A stretch of DNA of 55,371 bases from Comamonas sp. SCN 65-56 (GTDB taxonomy: Bacteria > Pseudomonadota > Gammaproteobacteria > Burkholderiales > Burkholderiaceae_C), in NCBI RefSeq assembly GCF_001724135.1, contig NZ_MEDS01000020.1, positions 1-55,371 of the forward strand, given 5' to 3'. Shown here piece by piece: positions 33,838-40,792 of the stretch. Below the pieces are notes generated by a model. It saw only the letters and a program-made list of their open reading frames with translations, was not told the DNA's origin and did no database searches. Numbering within the stretch: position 1 is the first letter of the stretch; each line of letters begins with the position of its first letter. Both the position numbers and the translations under genes were made by a program.

Positions 33838-34546
33838 AATGTTCCCTGCCACCCCCGACATCTTCGACCAATGGGCCAGCGCCACACCCGCACCTGAGGC
33901 TGCCCCCACCCCCACCAACACCCCACCCGAGCCCACGCCAGAAACCGCCGCCACCCCCCTGGCCCTGCGCCGCGCGGTGCAAGAGCTGCTGAAAATGGGC
34001 CTGCTCGAGCAAGCCGCCAAGCCGCTGCTGTTTCGCCAAATCACCAGCGCCACGGCGCGGGTGGATGCGCTGCTGGAGCCGCTGGATTTGCGCGTGCAAG
34101 TGGACGACCTGCGCGGCCTGGCCTTTGTCAGCGTGGCGGGCGACTACCAGGGCGAGGGCGACGAGGGCGACGAATGGACGCACCCGCTGGTGCGCCGCCA
34201 GCGCCTGACGCTGGAGCAGTCGCTCTTGCTGGCCATCTTGCGGCGCGAGTTTTTGCAGCGCGAACAAGAGGGAGGTCTGGGCGTGCCGGTGTACACCACC
34301 GTCGATGCGCTGCTGCCGCAGCTGGAGATTTACCTGGGTGCCACCGGCAGCGACTTGCAAGAACGCAAGCGCCTGCTGAACCTGCTGGAGAACCTGCGCG
34401 GCCACGGCGTAGTGTCGGAGGTGGACGGCAGCGAGCGCCTGCTGATCCGCCCCATGATCGTACACTTGGCTAACCCCGAAAACCTGCAAGCGCTGCTGCA
34501 GCAGCTGCGCGAAGCCAGCGCCGCAACCCCGGAGGGCAGCGCATGA
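33818..34546 (+). CDS. jetB: Wadjet JetB (DUF4194)
   Basis: A 242-residue DUF4194 protein. It has a Pro/Thr-rich N-terminal segment (residues 10-48) and then a winged-helix-type domain with LLEQAAKPLLFRQI and LRREFLQREQEG. JetB is the KITE-like subunit that binds JetA and JetC in the condensin-like complex. I chose the ATG that follows AAGGAG, which overlaps the end of the DUF4276 gene by 20 bases. The next gene, jetC, starts four bases before its stop, after a GGAGGGC site. So jetB is fused by overlap to genes of different origin on either side. Confidence 0.88.
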   Translation: MSRSASEMFPATPDIFDQWASATPAPEAAPTPTNTPPEPTPETAATPLALRRAVQELLKMGLLEQAAKPLLFRQITSATARVDALLEPLDLRVQVDDLRGLAFVSVAGDYQGEGDEGDEWTHPLVRRQRLTLEQSLLLAILRREFLQREQEGGLGVPVYTTVDALLPQLEIYLGATGSDLQERKRLLNLLENLRGHGVVSEVDGSERLLIRPMIVHLANPENLQALLQQLREASAATPEGSA

Positions 34547-37500
34547 ATGGCTACCGCCTTCACAGCCTGCACCTGTACAACTGGGGCGCTTTTGCTGGCC
34601 GCCACCAAGCGCATATCGACGCGGGCAACACGGCGGTCATCGGCCCCACCGGCAGCGGCAAGACCACGCTGATCGACGCGCTGATGACGCTCTTGTGCCA
34701 GCATCCGCGCTACAACCTGGCATCGACTGGCGGGCACGAGAGCGACCGCGACCTGGTCAGCTACGTGCGCGGTGCCACTGGCCCGGGCGGCGGCGATGAC
34801 GGCAGCGAGCACATCGCGCGCAGTGGCCGCTGCGTGACCGGCATTGCGGCGCAGCTGGTGCGCGGCGACAACGCGGCTGATAGCCTGCTCATCGGCGCGA
34901 TTTTGTGGTTTGACGGCAGCAGCTCCAGCCTGGCCGACATGGGGCGGCGCTGGTGCCTGGCCCAGGGCAGCGGCCACAGCCTGGATCTGTGGCTGGAGGA
35001 GCACCACAGCGGCGGCGCACGCGCCTTGGCGCGGCTGGAGAAAAACACCGACGGCCTGAGCTTCTACAACAGCAAGTCCGCCTACCTGGCGCGGCTGCAG
35101 CGCTTTTTCGAGGTCGGCCCCAACGCCTTCACCCTGCTCAACCGCGCCGCCGGGCTCAAGCAGCTCAACAGCATCGACGAGATCTTTCGCGAGCTGGTGC
35201 TCGACGACCACAGCGCCTTTGACGATGCGTTGCAGGTAGCGGCCAGCTTTGACGAACTGGCCGCCATCCACGCCGAGCTGGAGTTGGCCAACCGCCAATA
35301 CCTGGCCCTGCTGCCGCTGCGCGAACTGGCGGCGCAAGAGGCCGCGCAGCACCGCCAGCTAAAGCAGCAGCGCGCCCTGCACGCCGCGCTGCCGCACTGG
35401 TTTGCCACGCAGGGCGCGCAGCTGTGGGGCACGCGCCTGGCCGAGTTGAATGCCGCCCTGGCCAGCGCCGAGCGCCAAATCACCGACGCCGAGGCTGCGC
35501 AGCAAGCGGCCGAGAGCGCCGCACACATCCTGCTCGAGGCCTATCTGCGCTGCGGCGGCGGCGATGTGCAGCTGCTGCAAGGCCACACGGCCCAGCTGCA
35601 CCAGCTGCTGGCGCAGCGCCAGACGGCGCAGGCCAGCTACCGCCTGCTGGCGCGCAACCTGGGCTTGGGCGAGGTGGCCGCGCCCAGCGCGCAGCTCTTG
35701 GCCGAGCACCAGCAGCAGGCTGCGCCCGCGCTGGCGCAGCTGGCCGACGAGCAGCGCGCCCTGCAAGAGGCCACCGAGCAGGCCGTGACCGACGAGCGCA
35801 ACGCCCACGCCGCGCTGCAGGCCCTGCACGCCGAGCAGCAGGCCGTGCGCCAACGCCCGGGCTCGAATCTGCCGCTCGAGTTCACGCAGTTTCGCGCCGA
35901 CCTGGCCGCGCAGCTGCAACTGCCGGCCGAGGCCCTGCCCTTCGTCGCCGAGCTGGTCGAAGTGCCGCCCAGTGAGCGCGCCTGGCGCGGCGCCATCGAA
36001 CGCGCCCTGGGCAGCCAGCGTCTGCGCCTGCTGGTGCCACACGCCGCCATGGGCGACGCACTGGCCTGGGTGAACGCACGCCACAACCGGCTGCATGTGC
36101 GCCTGCTGGAGGTGCGCGAGGTGGCCGCGCCCGCCAGCTTTTGGGCCGACGGCTTTGCGCGCAAGCTGCGCCTCAAGCCCCACGCCCACAGCAGCGCGCT
36201 GCGCCAGCTGCTGGCCGAGGTGGACCGCCACTGCGTGGGAAGCCCCGAGACCCTGCGCGCAACGCCTCACGCCATGACACGCGAGGGCCTGATGTCTGGC
36301 CGCGCCCAGCACTTTGACAAACAGGACCAGCGCCGCATCGACCAGGACTGGATGACTGGCTTTGACAACCGCCACCGCCTGGCGCAGTTGCAGCAAAGCA
36401 TTACCAGCAGCGAAACTGCCTGGCAAATACTACAAAAACAGAAGCAAACATCTCAATCTACACAAGCGCTATCGGTACAAAAACACCAACTTTGGCAGCA
36501 GCTGCAAGCGCTGCAATGGCAAGACCTGGACGCCGCCAGCGCCAGCGCCCAACTGGCGCAGTCGCAGCAGCGCCTGGCCGCGCTGCTGGACCCGCAGTCC
36601 GACGCCGCCCAGGCCAAGGCACGCTACGAGGCCGCGCAGCAGCACAGCCAGGCCGCCGCCCAGGCGCTGCGCATCCTGCAAGCCGAGCAGGCCGCGCTGC
36701 ACGAGCGCCAGCGCAGCGCCCAGGCGCGCCAGACCGATTGCGCCGAGCGCCTGGCGCAGCTCGATACCGACAGCACGCCCTGGCAGGACGCCATCGCCGC
36801 GCTCTTGCCCGAGCCGCCCAGCTGCGAGCACATCGAGCGCCAGGAGCGCCAGATCGAAGCCGCCACGCGCCAGACGCTGGAGCAGCAAGGCCAGCGCCTG
36901 GCCGAGCTGCAAAAAGACATCATCCGCCAGATGGCGCGTGCGCAAAAAGAAGACCGCGGCGCACTCGCCGAGCTGCTGCAAGAGGTGGAGGCCATGCCGC
37001 CCTACCTGGCGCGCCTGCAAACCCTGGAAGAAGAAGCCCTGCCGGACAAACGCCAGCGCTTTCAGGACTACCTGAACAACGCCAGCGACCAGGGCGTAAG
37101 CACGCTGCTGTCGGGCATAGACGCGCAGGTGACCGAAATCAGCGAGCGCATAGACCAGCTCAACCACACCCTGGCGCGGGTGGATTTTCAGCCCGGGCGC
37201 TACCTGCAACTGGCGCCGCAGGCCGTTCTGCATCCCAGCCTGCAACAGCTCACCCAAGCCATGGCGCGGCTGCGCAGCGAGCGCCTGCAAAGCAGCGACG
37301 AGGACGGCGGTCAGCGCCACTACCAGGCGCTGCAAACCCTGGTGGAGCTGCTGCGCGAACACGCCAGCAACCGCCGCACCAAGGCCGCGCAGGCGCTGCT
37401 GGACGCACGCTACCGCCTGCAATTTGCCGTGCATGTGCTCGACCGCGCCAGCGGTCAGGTGCTGGAACGCCGCACCGGTTCGCAGGGCGGCAGCGGCGGC

Positions 37501-37830
37501 GAGAAGGAAATCATCGCCAGCTACGTACTTACCGCCTCGCTCAGCTACGCCCTGTGCCCGCCCGGGCGCAGTCAGCCGCTGTTTGCCAGCATCGTGCTCG
37601 ACGAGGCTTTCTCCAAAAGCTCACAAACCGTGGCCGCACGCATCATCCAGGCGCTGCGCGAATTCGGCCTGCACGCACTCTTCGTCACGCCCAACAAAGA
37701 GCTGCGCCTGCTGCGCAACCACACCCGCAGCGCCGTGGTGGTGCACCGCACGGGGCAGCGGGCCACGCTGGCGTCGCTCAGTTGGGAGGAGTTGGGGGAG
37801 AGGGCGCGGAGGATGCAAAGCACCCGCTGA
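34543..37830 (+). CDS. jetC: Wadjet JetC, SMC-like ATPase
   Basis: A 1095-residue SMC/SbcC-like ATPase. Walker A GPTGSGKT at residues 34-41; long Ala/Gln/Leu/Arg-rich coiled coil from about 230 to 900, interrupted by a hinge-like globular part near 450-600 (with VELVEVPPSERAW-type sequence); ABC signature GSQGGSGGEKE at about 979-988; Walker B IVLDEAF (Asp1020, Glu1021). JetC dimers extrude DNA and with JetD cut closed plasmids. It overlaps jetB (ATGA). The coiled coil holds an odd AT-rich stretch with residues such as QKQKQTSQSTQALSVQKHQ, encoded by a copy of a hairpin repeat. Confidence 0.93.
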   Translation: MNGYRLHSLHLYNWGAFAGRHQAHIDAGNTAVIGPTGSGKTTLIDALMTLLCQHPRYNLASTGGHESDRDLVSYVRGATGPGGGDDGSEHIARSGRCVTGIAAQLVRGDNAADSLLIGAILWFDGSSSSLADMGRRWCLAQGSGHSLDLWLEEHHSGGARALARLEKNTDGLSFYNSKSAYLARLQRFFEVGPNAFTLLNRAAGLKQLNSIDEIFRELVLDDHSAFDDALQVAASFDELAAIHAELELANRQYLALLPLRELAAQEAAQHRQLKQQRALHAALPHWFATQGAQLWGTRLAELNAALASAERQITDAEAAQQAAESAAHILLEAYLRCGGGDVQLLQGHTAQLHQLLAQRQTAQASYRLLARNLGLGEVAAPSAQLLAEHQQQAAPALAQLADEQRALQEATEQAVTDERNAHAALQALHAEQQAVRQRPGSNLPLEFTQFRADLAAQLQLPAEALPFVAELVEVPPSERAWRGAIERALGSQRLRLLVPHAAMGDALAWVNARHNRLHVRLLEVREVAAPASFWADGFARKLRLKPHAHSSALRQLLAEVDRHCVGSPETLRATPHAMTREGLMSGRAQHFDKQDQRRIDQDWMTGFDNRHRLAQLQQSITSSETAWQILQKQKQTSQSTQALSVQKHQLWQQLQALQWQDLDAASASAQLAQSQQRLAALLDPQSDAAQAKARYEAAQQHSQAAAQALRILQAEQAALHERQRSAQARQTDCAERLAQLDTDSTPWQDAIAALLPEPPSCEHIERQERQIEAATRQTLEQQGQRLAELQKDIIRQMARAQKEDRGALAELLQEVEAMPPYLARLQTLEEEALPDKRQRFQDYLNNASDQGVSTLLSGIDAQVTEISERIDQLNHTLARVDFQPGRYLQLAPQAVLHPSLQQLTQAMARLRSERLQSSDEDGGQRHYQALQTLVELLREHASNRRTKAAQALLDARYRLQFAVHVLDRASGQVLERRTGSQGGSGGEKEIIASYVLTASLSYALCPPGRSQPLFASIVLDEAFSKSSQTVAARIIQALREFGLHALFVTPNKELRLLRNHTRSAVVVHRTGQRATLASLSWEELGERARRMQSTR
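36427..36485 (+). repeat. Comamonadaceae-type hairpin repeat, copy G, in frame inside jetC
   Basis: Reads tactacaaaaacagaagcaa then acatctcaatctacacaagc and gctatcggtacaaaaac. It resembles the repeat family (compare copy B: tactatgcaaaagatagct ... aacaagcgctggagcc). It is strikingly AT-rich amid very GC-rich jetC DNA. It is translated in frame as part of the coiled coil. The match is weaker than for the intergenic copies. Confidence 0.5.
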
Positions 37831-37833
37831 ACC

Positions 37834-37862
37834 TTGTCGGACCGTAGCCTTTTGGCTACAAT
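37834..37862 (+). promoter_or_regulatory. Promoter and operator of the HigBA-like toxin-antitoxin pair
   Basis: TTGTCG (37834-37839), 17 bases, then TACAAT (37857-37862) is a good promoter. GTAGCC (37844-37849), four T, GGCTAC (37854-37859) is a perfect inverted repeat over the -10, a likely site for autorepression by the antitoxin. The toxin ATG at 37869 lies about where transcription should start, so the mRNA may be leaderless. Confidence 0.75.
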
Positions 37863-37868
37863 TGCACC

Positions 37869-38177
37869 ATGTACACCGTCCTGGAAACCGAGGCCTTTGT
37901 CCAGTGGGTGAATGCCATCAAGGACATGCCCACGCGCATCCGCCTGCGCCGCCGGGTCAACAAGGCTCGTCTCGGCAATCTGGGAGACGTGAGACCCCTG
38001 GGCAATGGTGTTTGGGAGATGCGCGAGTTTTTTGGCCCAGGCTGGCGCATGTACTACTTGCAACGCGGTCAGGTGTTGATCGTCATGCTCGGTGGTGGCG
38101 ACAAATCCAGCCAGCAGCACGACATCGTCGCCGCCAAAGCCATTGCCGCCACCCTTGCCAAGGAGCTTGCCCCATGA
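37869..38177 (+). CDS. HigB/RelE-type toxin (addiction module killer protein)
   Basis: A 102-residue protein of the HigB-like RelE superfamily (the group annotated as addiction module killer proteins). Typical features are the N-terminal helix pair, RVNKARLGNLGDVRPLGNGVWEMRE, the FFGPGWRMYYL segment and the C-terminal LLGGGDKSSQQ-like (here MLGGGDKSSQQHDI) strand. Such toxins cleave mRNA in the ribosome. Its start codon lies only six bases after the -10 box. It overlaps its antitoxin by four bases. It stands between jetC and jetD. Confidence 0.85.
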   Translation: MYTVLETEAFVQWVNAIKDMPTRIRLRRRVNKARLGNLGDVRPLGNGVWEMREFFGPGWRMYYLQRGQVLIVMLGGGDKSSQQHDIVAAKAIAATLAKELAP

Positions 38178-38461
38178 GTCGCACACAGACCCGCCCCTTC
38201 GACATGGCCAATCACCTGGCCAGCGAAGAAGAAATTGCCGAATACCTGCGTCAGGTACTCGAAGATGGTGACCCTGCCGAGCTCGCCGGCGCACTGGGCG
38301 ACATTGCCCGCGCCCGTGGCATGACGCAGCTGGCGCGCGACACTGGCTTGTCGCGCGAGAGCCTGTACAAAAGCCTTTCCGGCGAGCGTGCGCCCAACTC
38401 GGACACGCTGTTCAAGGTCCTGCACGCCATGGGTCTCAAGCTGACGCTGGCAAAGGTCTGA
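38174..38461 (+). CDS. HigA-type antitoxin with HTH domain
   Basis: A 95-residue antitoxin of the XRE-type addiction module antidote group. Residues 48-95 hold the helix-turn-helix, with MTQLARDTGLSRESLYKSLSG and then FKVLHAMGLKLTL. It starts four bases before the toxin stop (ATGA). Because toxin comes first, the order is the HigBA type. The HTH should bind the inverted repeat over the promoter before the toxin gene. The pair may protect the whole Wadjet locus from loss. Confidence 0.85.
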   Translation: MSRTQTRPFDMANHLASEEEIAEYLRQVLEDGDPAELAGALGDIARARGMTQLARDTGLSRESLYKSLSGERAPNSDTLFKVLHAMGLKLTLAKV

Positions 38462-38479
38462 GGATGGCCGCGGAGAAAA

Positions 38480-38530
38480 ATTTGATGAAATCAGGCAATA
38501 GCGCCCAACCACCAAGCGCCACCAGCTCCA
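38480..38530 (-). repeat. Comamonadaceae-type hairpin repeat, copy F (opposite orientation)
   Basis: Reads atttgatgaaatcaggcaat then agcgcccaaccaccaagcgc and caccagctcc, the reverse complement of the family consensus. It lies in the short gap between the antitoxin gene and jetD. It suggests that the toxin-antitoxin insertion or jetD boundary is associated with a repeat. Confidence 0.6.
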
Positions 38531-38543
38531 CTTCCAATAGTAA

Positions 38544-39731
38544 ATGAAATCCCCCGCCGCCCTGGCCCGGCAGCTGGCGCGCCAATGGCAGCAGGCCGAT
38601 TGGCGCGAGCGCTATCTGCTCAACGCCCAAGGGGCCTGGCCGCTGCGCTTGACCATTGGCCTGCCCAGCGCGCACCACTTCCAGCACGACAGCGCGCAGC
38701 TGCGCCAGCATGTGCAGCAGTGGCGCGCCGTGGTCGCAGAAGAGCTGGGCGAGGTGCAGTGGGAAAGCCGCAGCTACCGTGGCGGCAGCCAGCCGGTGGA
38801 GCTGCCCACGCACTGGCTGCTGCCTCGGCCGTCGGCGGCGCTGGCGGCCATCGTTCAGTACTGCGGGGCCGAGGGCGCTCAGCTACGGATCGAGCATCAG
38901 GCCCTGGCCGCCGTGCTGGCGGCGGTGGATGCGCGTTTTCACCGCCTGCTGCTGCGCCGTCTGGCGCTGTGGCGCGGCACGCCGGTGCAGGTGGTCATTC
39001 AGGCCGCGCACATCGCCCTGCAGCTGCGGCCGGGCTGCGCCCACGGCCTGCCGCTGCGCGCCCTGACGGTGGCGGGCAACGACAGCAAGTTTTTTGAGCG
39101 CCACGACGCGCTCATCACCGCGCTGCTCGACGTGTTGTTTGACGAGGCGGCAAGCAGGCAGGGGCTGGTGGCCTTTCTGGGTGCCAGCGCCGAGGATGAG
39201 CACTGGCTGCTGGTCGCCCCGCTGGCCCCCGGTCTGCTGCCCTTTGTGCGCCAGCGCGTGCCCACCACCGAGCTGGCGCGCCAGCCGCTGCCCGGCACGC
39301 ATGTCCTGCTGGTGGAAAACGAACGCTGCCTGCACCTGCTGCCCCAAGCTTTGGCGGGCTGCGTGGCCATTCTGGGCGCGGGGCTGGACCTGGCCTGGCT
39401 GGCCTCTGCGCCCTGGCTGCAGCAGCGCCGTGTGGCCTACTGGGGCGACATCGACACTTGGGGCCTGCACATGCTGGCCAGCGCACGCGGCCATGTGCCG
39501 CAGCTGCAGGCGCTGCTGATGGACCGCGCCACCTTTGACGCCCACCCGGGCTGCACCGTGGCCGAGCCGCAGCCGGCGCCAGAGCCAGAGCCCGGCACCG
39601 GAACCCTGCTGCCAGAGGAGATGACACTGGATGCACATCTGCGCAGCCTTGTGCATGGCCGACTGGAGCAGGAGTTTTTGCGGTCCGCGCTTGTCATGCA
39701 GACCGTGCGGACTTGGGGGTGTCCTGCATGA
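38544..39731 (+). CDS. jetD: Wadjet JetD nuclease (DUF3322/DUF2220)
   Basis: A 395-residue protein. The N-terminal DUF3322 part runs to about residue 180 (with FFERHDALITALLD near 190). The C-terminal DUF2220 part is TOPRIM-like: LLVENERCLHLLP (Glu258) and YWGDIDTWGLHML (Asp302, Asp304). JetD is the nuclease that cuts the plasmid after JetABC-driven extrusion. It is separated from jetC by the toxin-antitoxin pair and a hairpin repeat, so it may rely on the promoter inside that insertion as well as read-through from upstream. The C-terminus is acidic and proline-rich just before the final helix. Confidence 0.9.
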   Translation: MKSPAALARQLARQWQQADWRERYLLNAQGAWPLRLTIGLPSAHHFQHDSAQLRQHVQQWRAVVAEELGEVQWESRSYRGGSQPVELPTHWLLPRPSAALAAIVQYCGAEGAQLRIEHQALAAVLAAVDARFHRLLLRRLALWRGTPVQVVIQAAHIALQLRPGCAHGLPLRALTVAGNDSKFFERHDALITALLDVLFDEAASRQGLVAFLGASAEDEHWLLVAPLAPGLLPFVRQRVPTTELARQPLPGTHVLLVENERCLHLLPQALAGCVAILGAGLDLAWLASAPWLQQRRVAYWGDIDTWGLHMLASARGHVPQLQALLMDRATFDAHPGCTVAEPQPAPEPEPGTGTLLPEEMTLDAHLRSLVHGRLEQEFLRSALVMQTVRTWGCPA

Positions 39732-39770
39732 CCCCGTGGTCTGTGGCGTATGGCGTCGGGCGGTCTGTCA

Positions 39771-40199
39771 TCACCGCACGCGCATGACCAGCGCGATGCC
39801 CAGCAGCAGCCAGGGCGCGCCGATGACGCTGGTGAACAGGCTTTTGCCGTAGAGCGCGCTCCAGGTGTGGATGCGCGCCAGTGACGGATGGCCGACATCA
39901 AAAACCACCTTCACGCTGGAGCCGACGGGGCGCTCCTTGGGCGAGGGGTTGCACCAGTCGTCGGTGAATCGATGCGTCGAGCCCGCGTGCGAAAACTCGA
40001 CAACGGCACACAGGCGCCGCCCCACCTTGCCGAAATACCCTTGGCGTTCGTACGTGACGATGGTGCCCGGCGCGGTCGATCCCTTGCTCGCCAGGTGCAT
40101 GGCATCGGCGGCCAGCTTCGCGCCATAGCCCGTGATGAACAGCCCCGGGAGGCAAAACACGAGAAAGAAGATGATCCTCAGTCTGGATTTCATCGCCAT
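39771..40199 (-). CDS. DUF3592 membrane protein
   Basis: A 142-residue protein with an N-terminal membrane helix (about residues 8-28), a beta-rich middle with GTIVTYERQGYFG and DWCNPSPKERPVGSSVKVVFD, and a C-terminal membrane helix. That is the DUF3592 layout. The ATG giving MAMKSRLR is preceded by an AGAGG site. The function is unknown. It converges with jetD (39 bases between stops) and lies on the other strand. Confidence 0.75.
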   Translation of the reverse strand: MAMKSRLRIIFFLVFCLPGLFITGYGAKLAADAMHLASKGSTAPGTIVTYERQGYFGKVGRRLCAVVEFSHAGSTHRFTDDWCNPSPKERPVGSSVKVVFDVGHPSLARIHTWSALYGKSLFTSVIGAPWLLLGIALVMRVR

Positions 40200-40286
40200 G
40201 GCCGACCTCTTCGTGCGACAGATCAAGTCTGCGCGATTGTGCCTGCCGACCCGGACCCGGCAGCTTCGTTGCGTGACCCCGCGGGC

Positions 40287-40775
40287 TCAGCGCATCACGC
40301 TGGCATCGACATGCATGAGCGAGAGCGCAAACCGCTGCCCCGCCAGGTAATCTTCCATGCTCTTGAGCAGCAGCGGGCTGCGGTGGCGCTCCCGGCAGGC
40401 ACGGATTTCCTGCGGCGTCATCCACACCGTGCGCACGATGCCGGTATCCAGCTGGCGCCAGGCGTGGTGCGACAGCAGCCGCCCGCAGAAGGCAAAGCGC
40501 AGGTAGGTGATGTCCTCGCCGGTGCGCGTCTTGGTGAAGCGGTTGAGATAAACGCCTACCAGCGCCTCGGGCGCGAAATCCCAGGCGGCCTCTTCCAGCA
40601 CCTCGCGCGCGCAGCCCTGTGCGGGAGATTCACCCGGCTCCAGGTGGCCCGCCGGGTTGTTGAGCTTGAGGCCGTCGCTGGTTTCTTCCTCCACCAGCAG
40701 AAAGCGGCCGCCCTGCTCCAGCACCGCCGCGACGGTGACATGTGGTTTCCAGCGGTCAATCGCCCCCGATGGCAT
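40287..40775 (-). CDS. NUDIX hydrolase, NudJ-like
   Basis: A 162-residue NUDIX enzyme. The NUDIX box lies at about residues 43-65 (GHLEPGESPAQGCAREV followed by LEEA), with the metal-binding REVLEE core. NudJ-type enzymes act on thiamine or hydroxymethylpyrimidine pyrophosphates and nucleoside di/triphosphates. In Burkholderiales this gene typically sits next to mnmA. It follows yidC by 17 bases on the minus strand, at the end of the rpmH-rnpA-yidD-yidC operon. Confidence 0.88.
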   Translation of the reverse strand: MPSGAIDRWKPHVTVAAVLEQGGRFLLVEEETSDGLKLNNPAGHLEPGESPAQGCAREVLEEAAWDFAPEALVGVYLNRFTKTRTGEDITYLRFAFCGRLLSHHAWRQLDTGIVRTVWMTPQEIRACRERHRSPLLLKSMEDYLAGQRFALSLMHVDASVMR

Positions 40776-40792
40776 GCCTGCCCCTCAAAAAT

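Noticed and set aside
30493-39731. Reading the ATPase pair as canonical PARIS
   Set aside because: PARIS AriB is a DUF4435 protein; the partner here looks like DUF4276, so I call it only PARIS/OLD-like.
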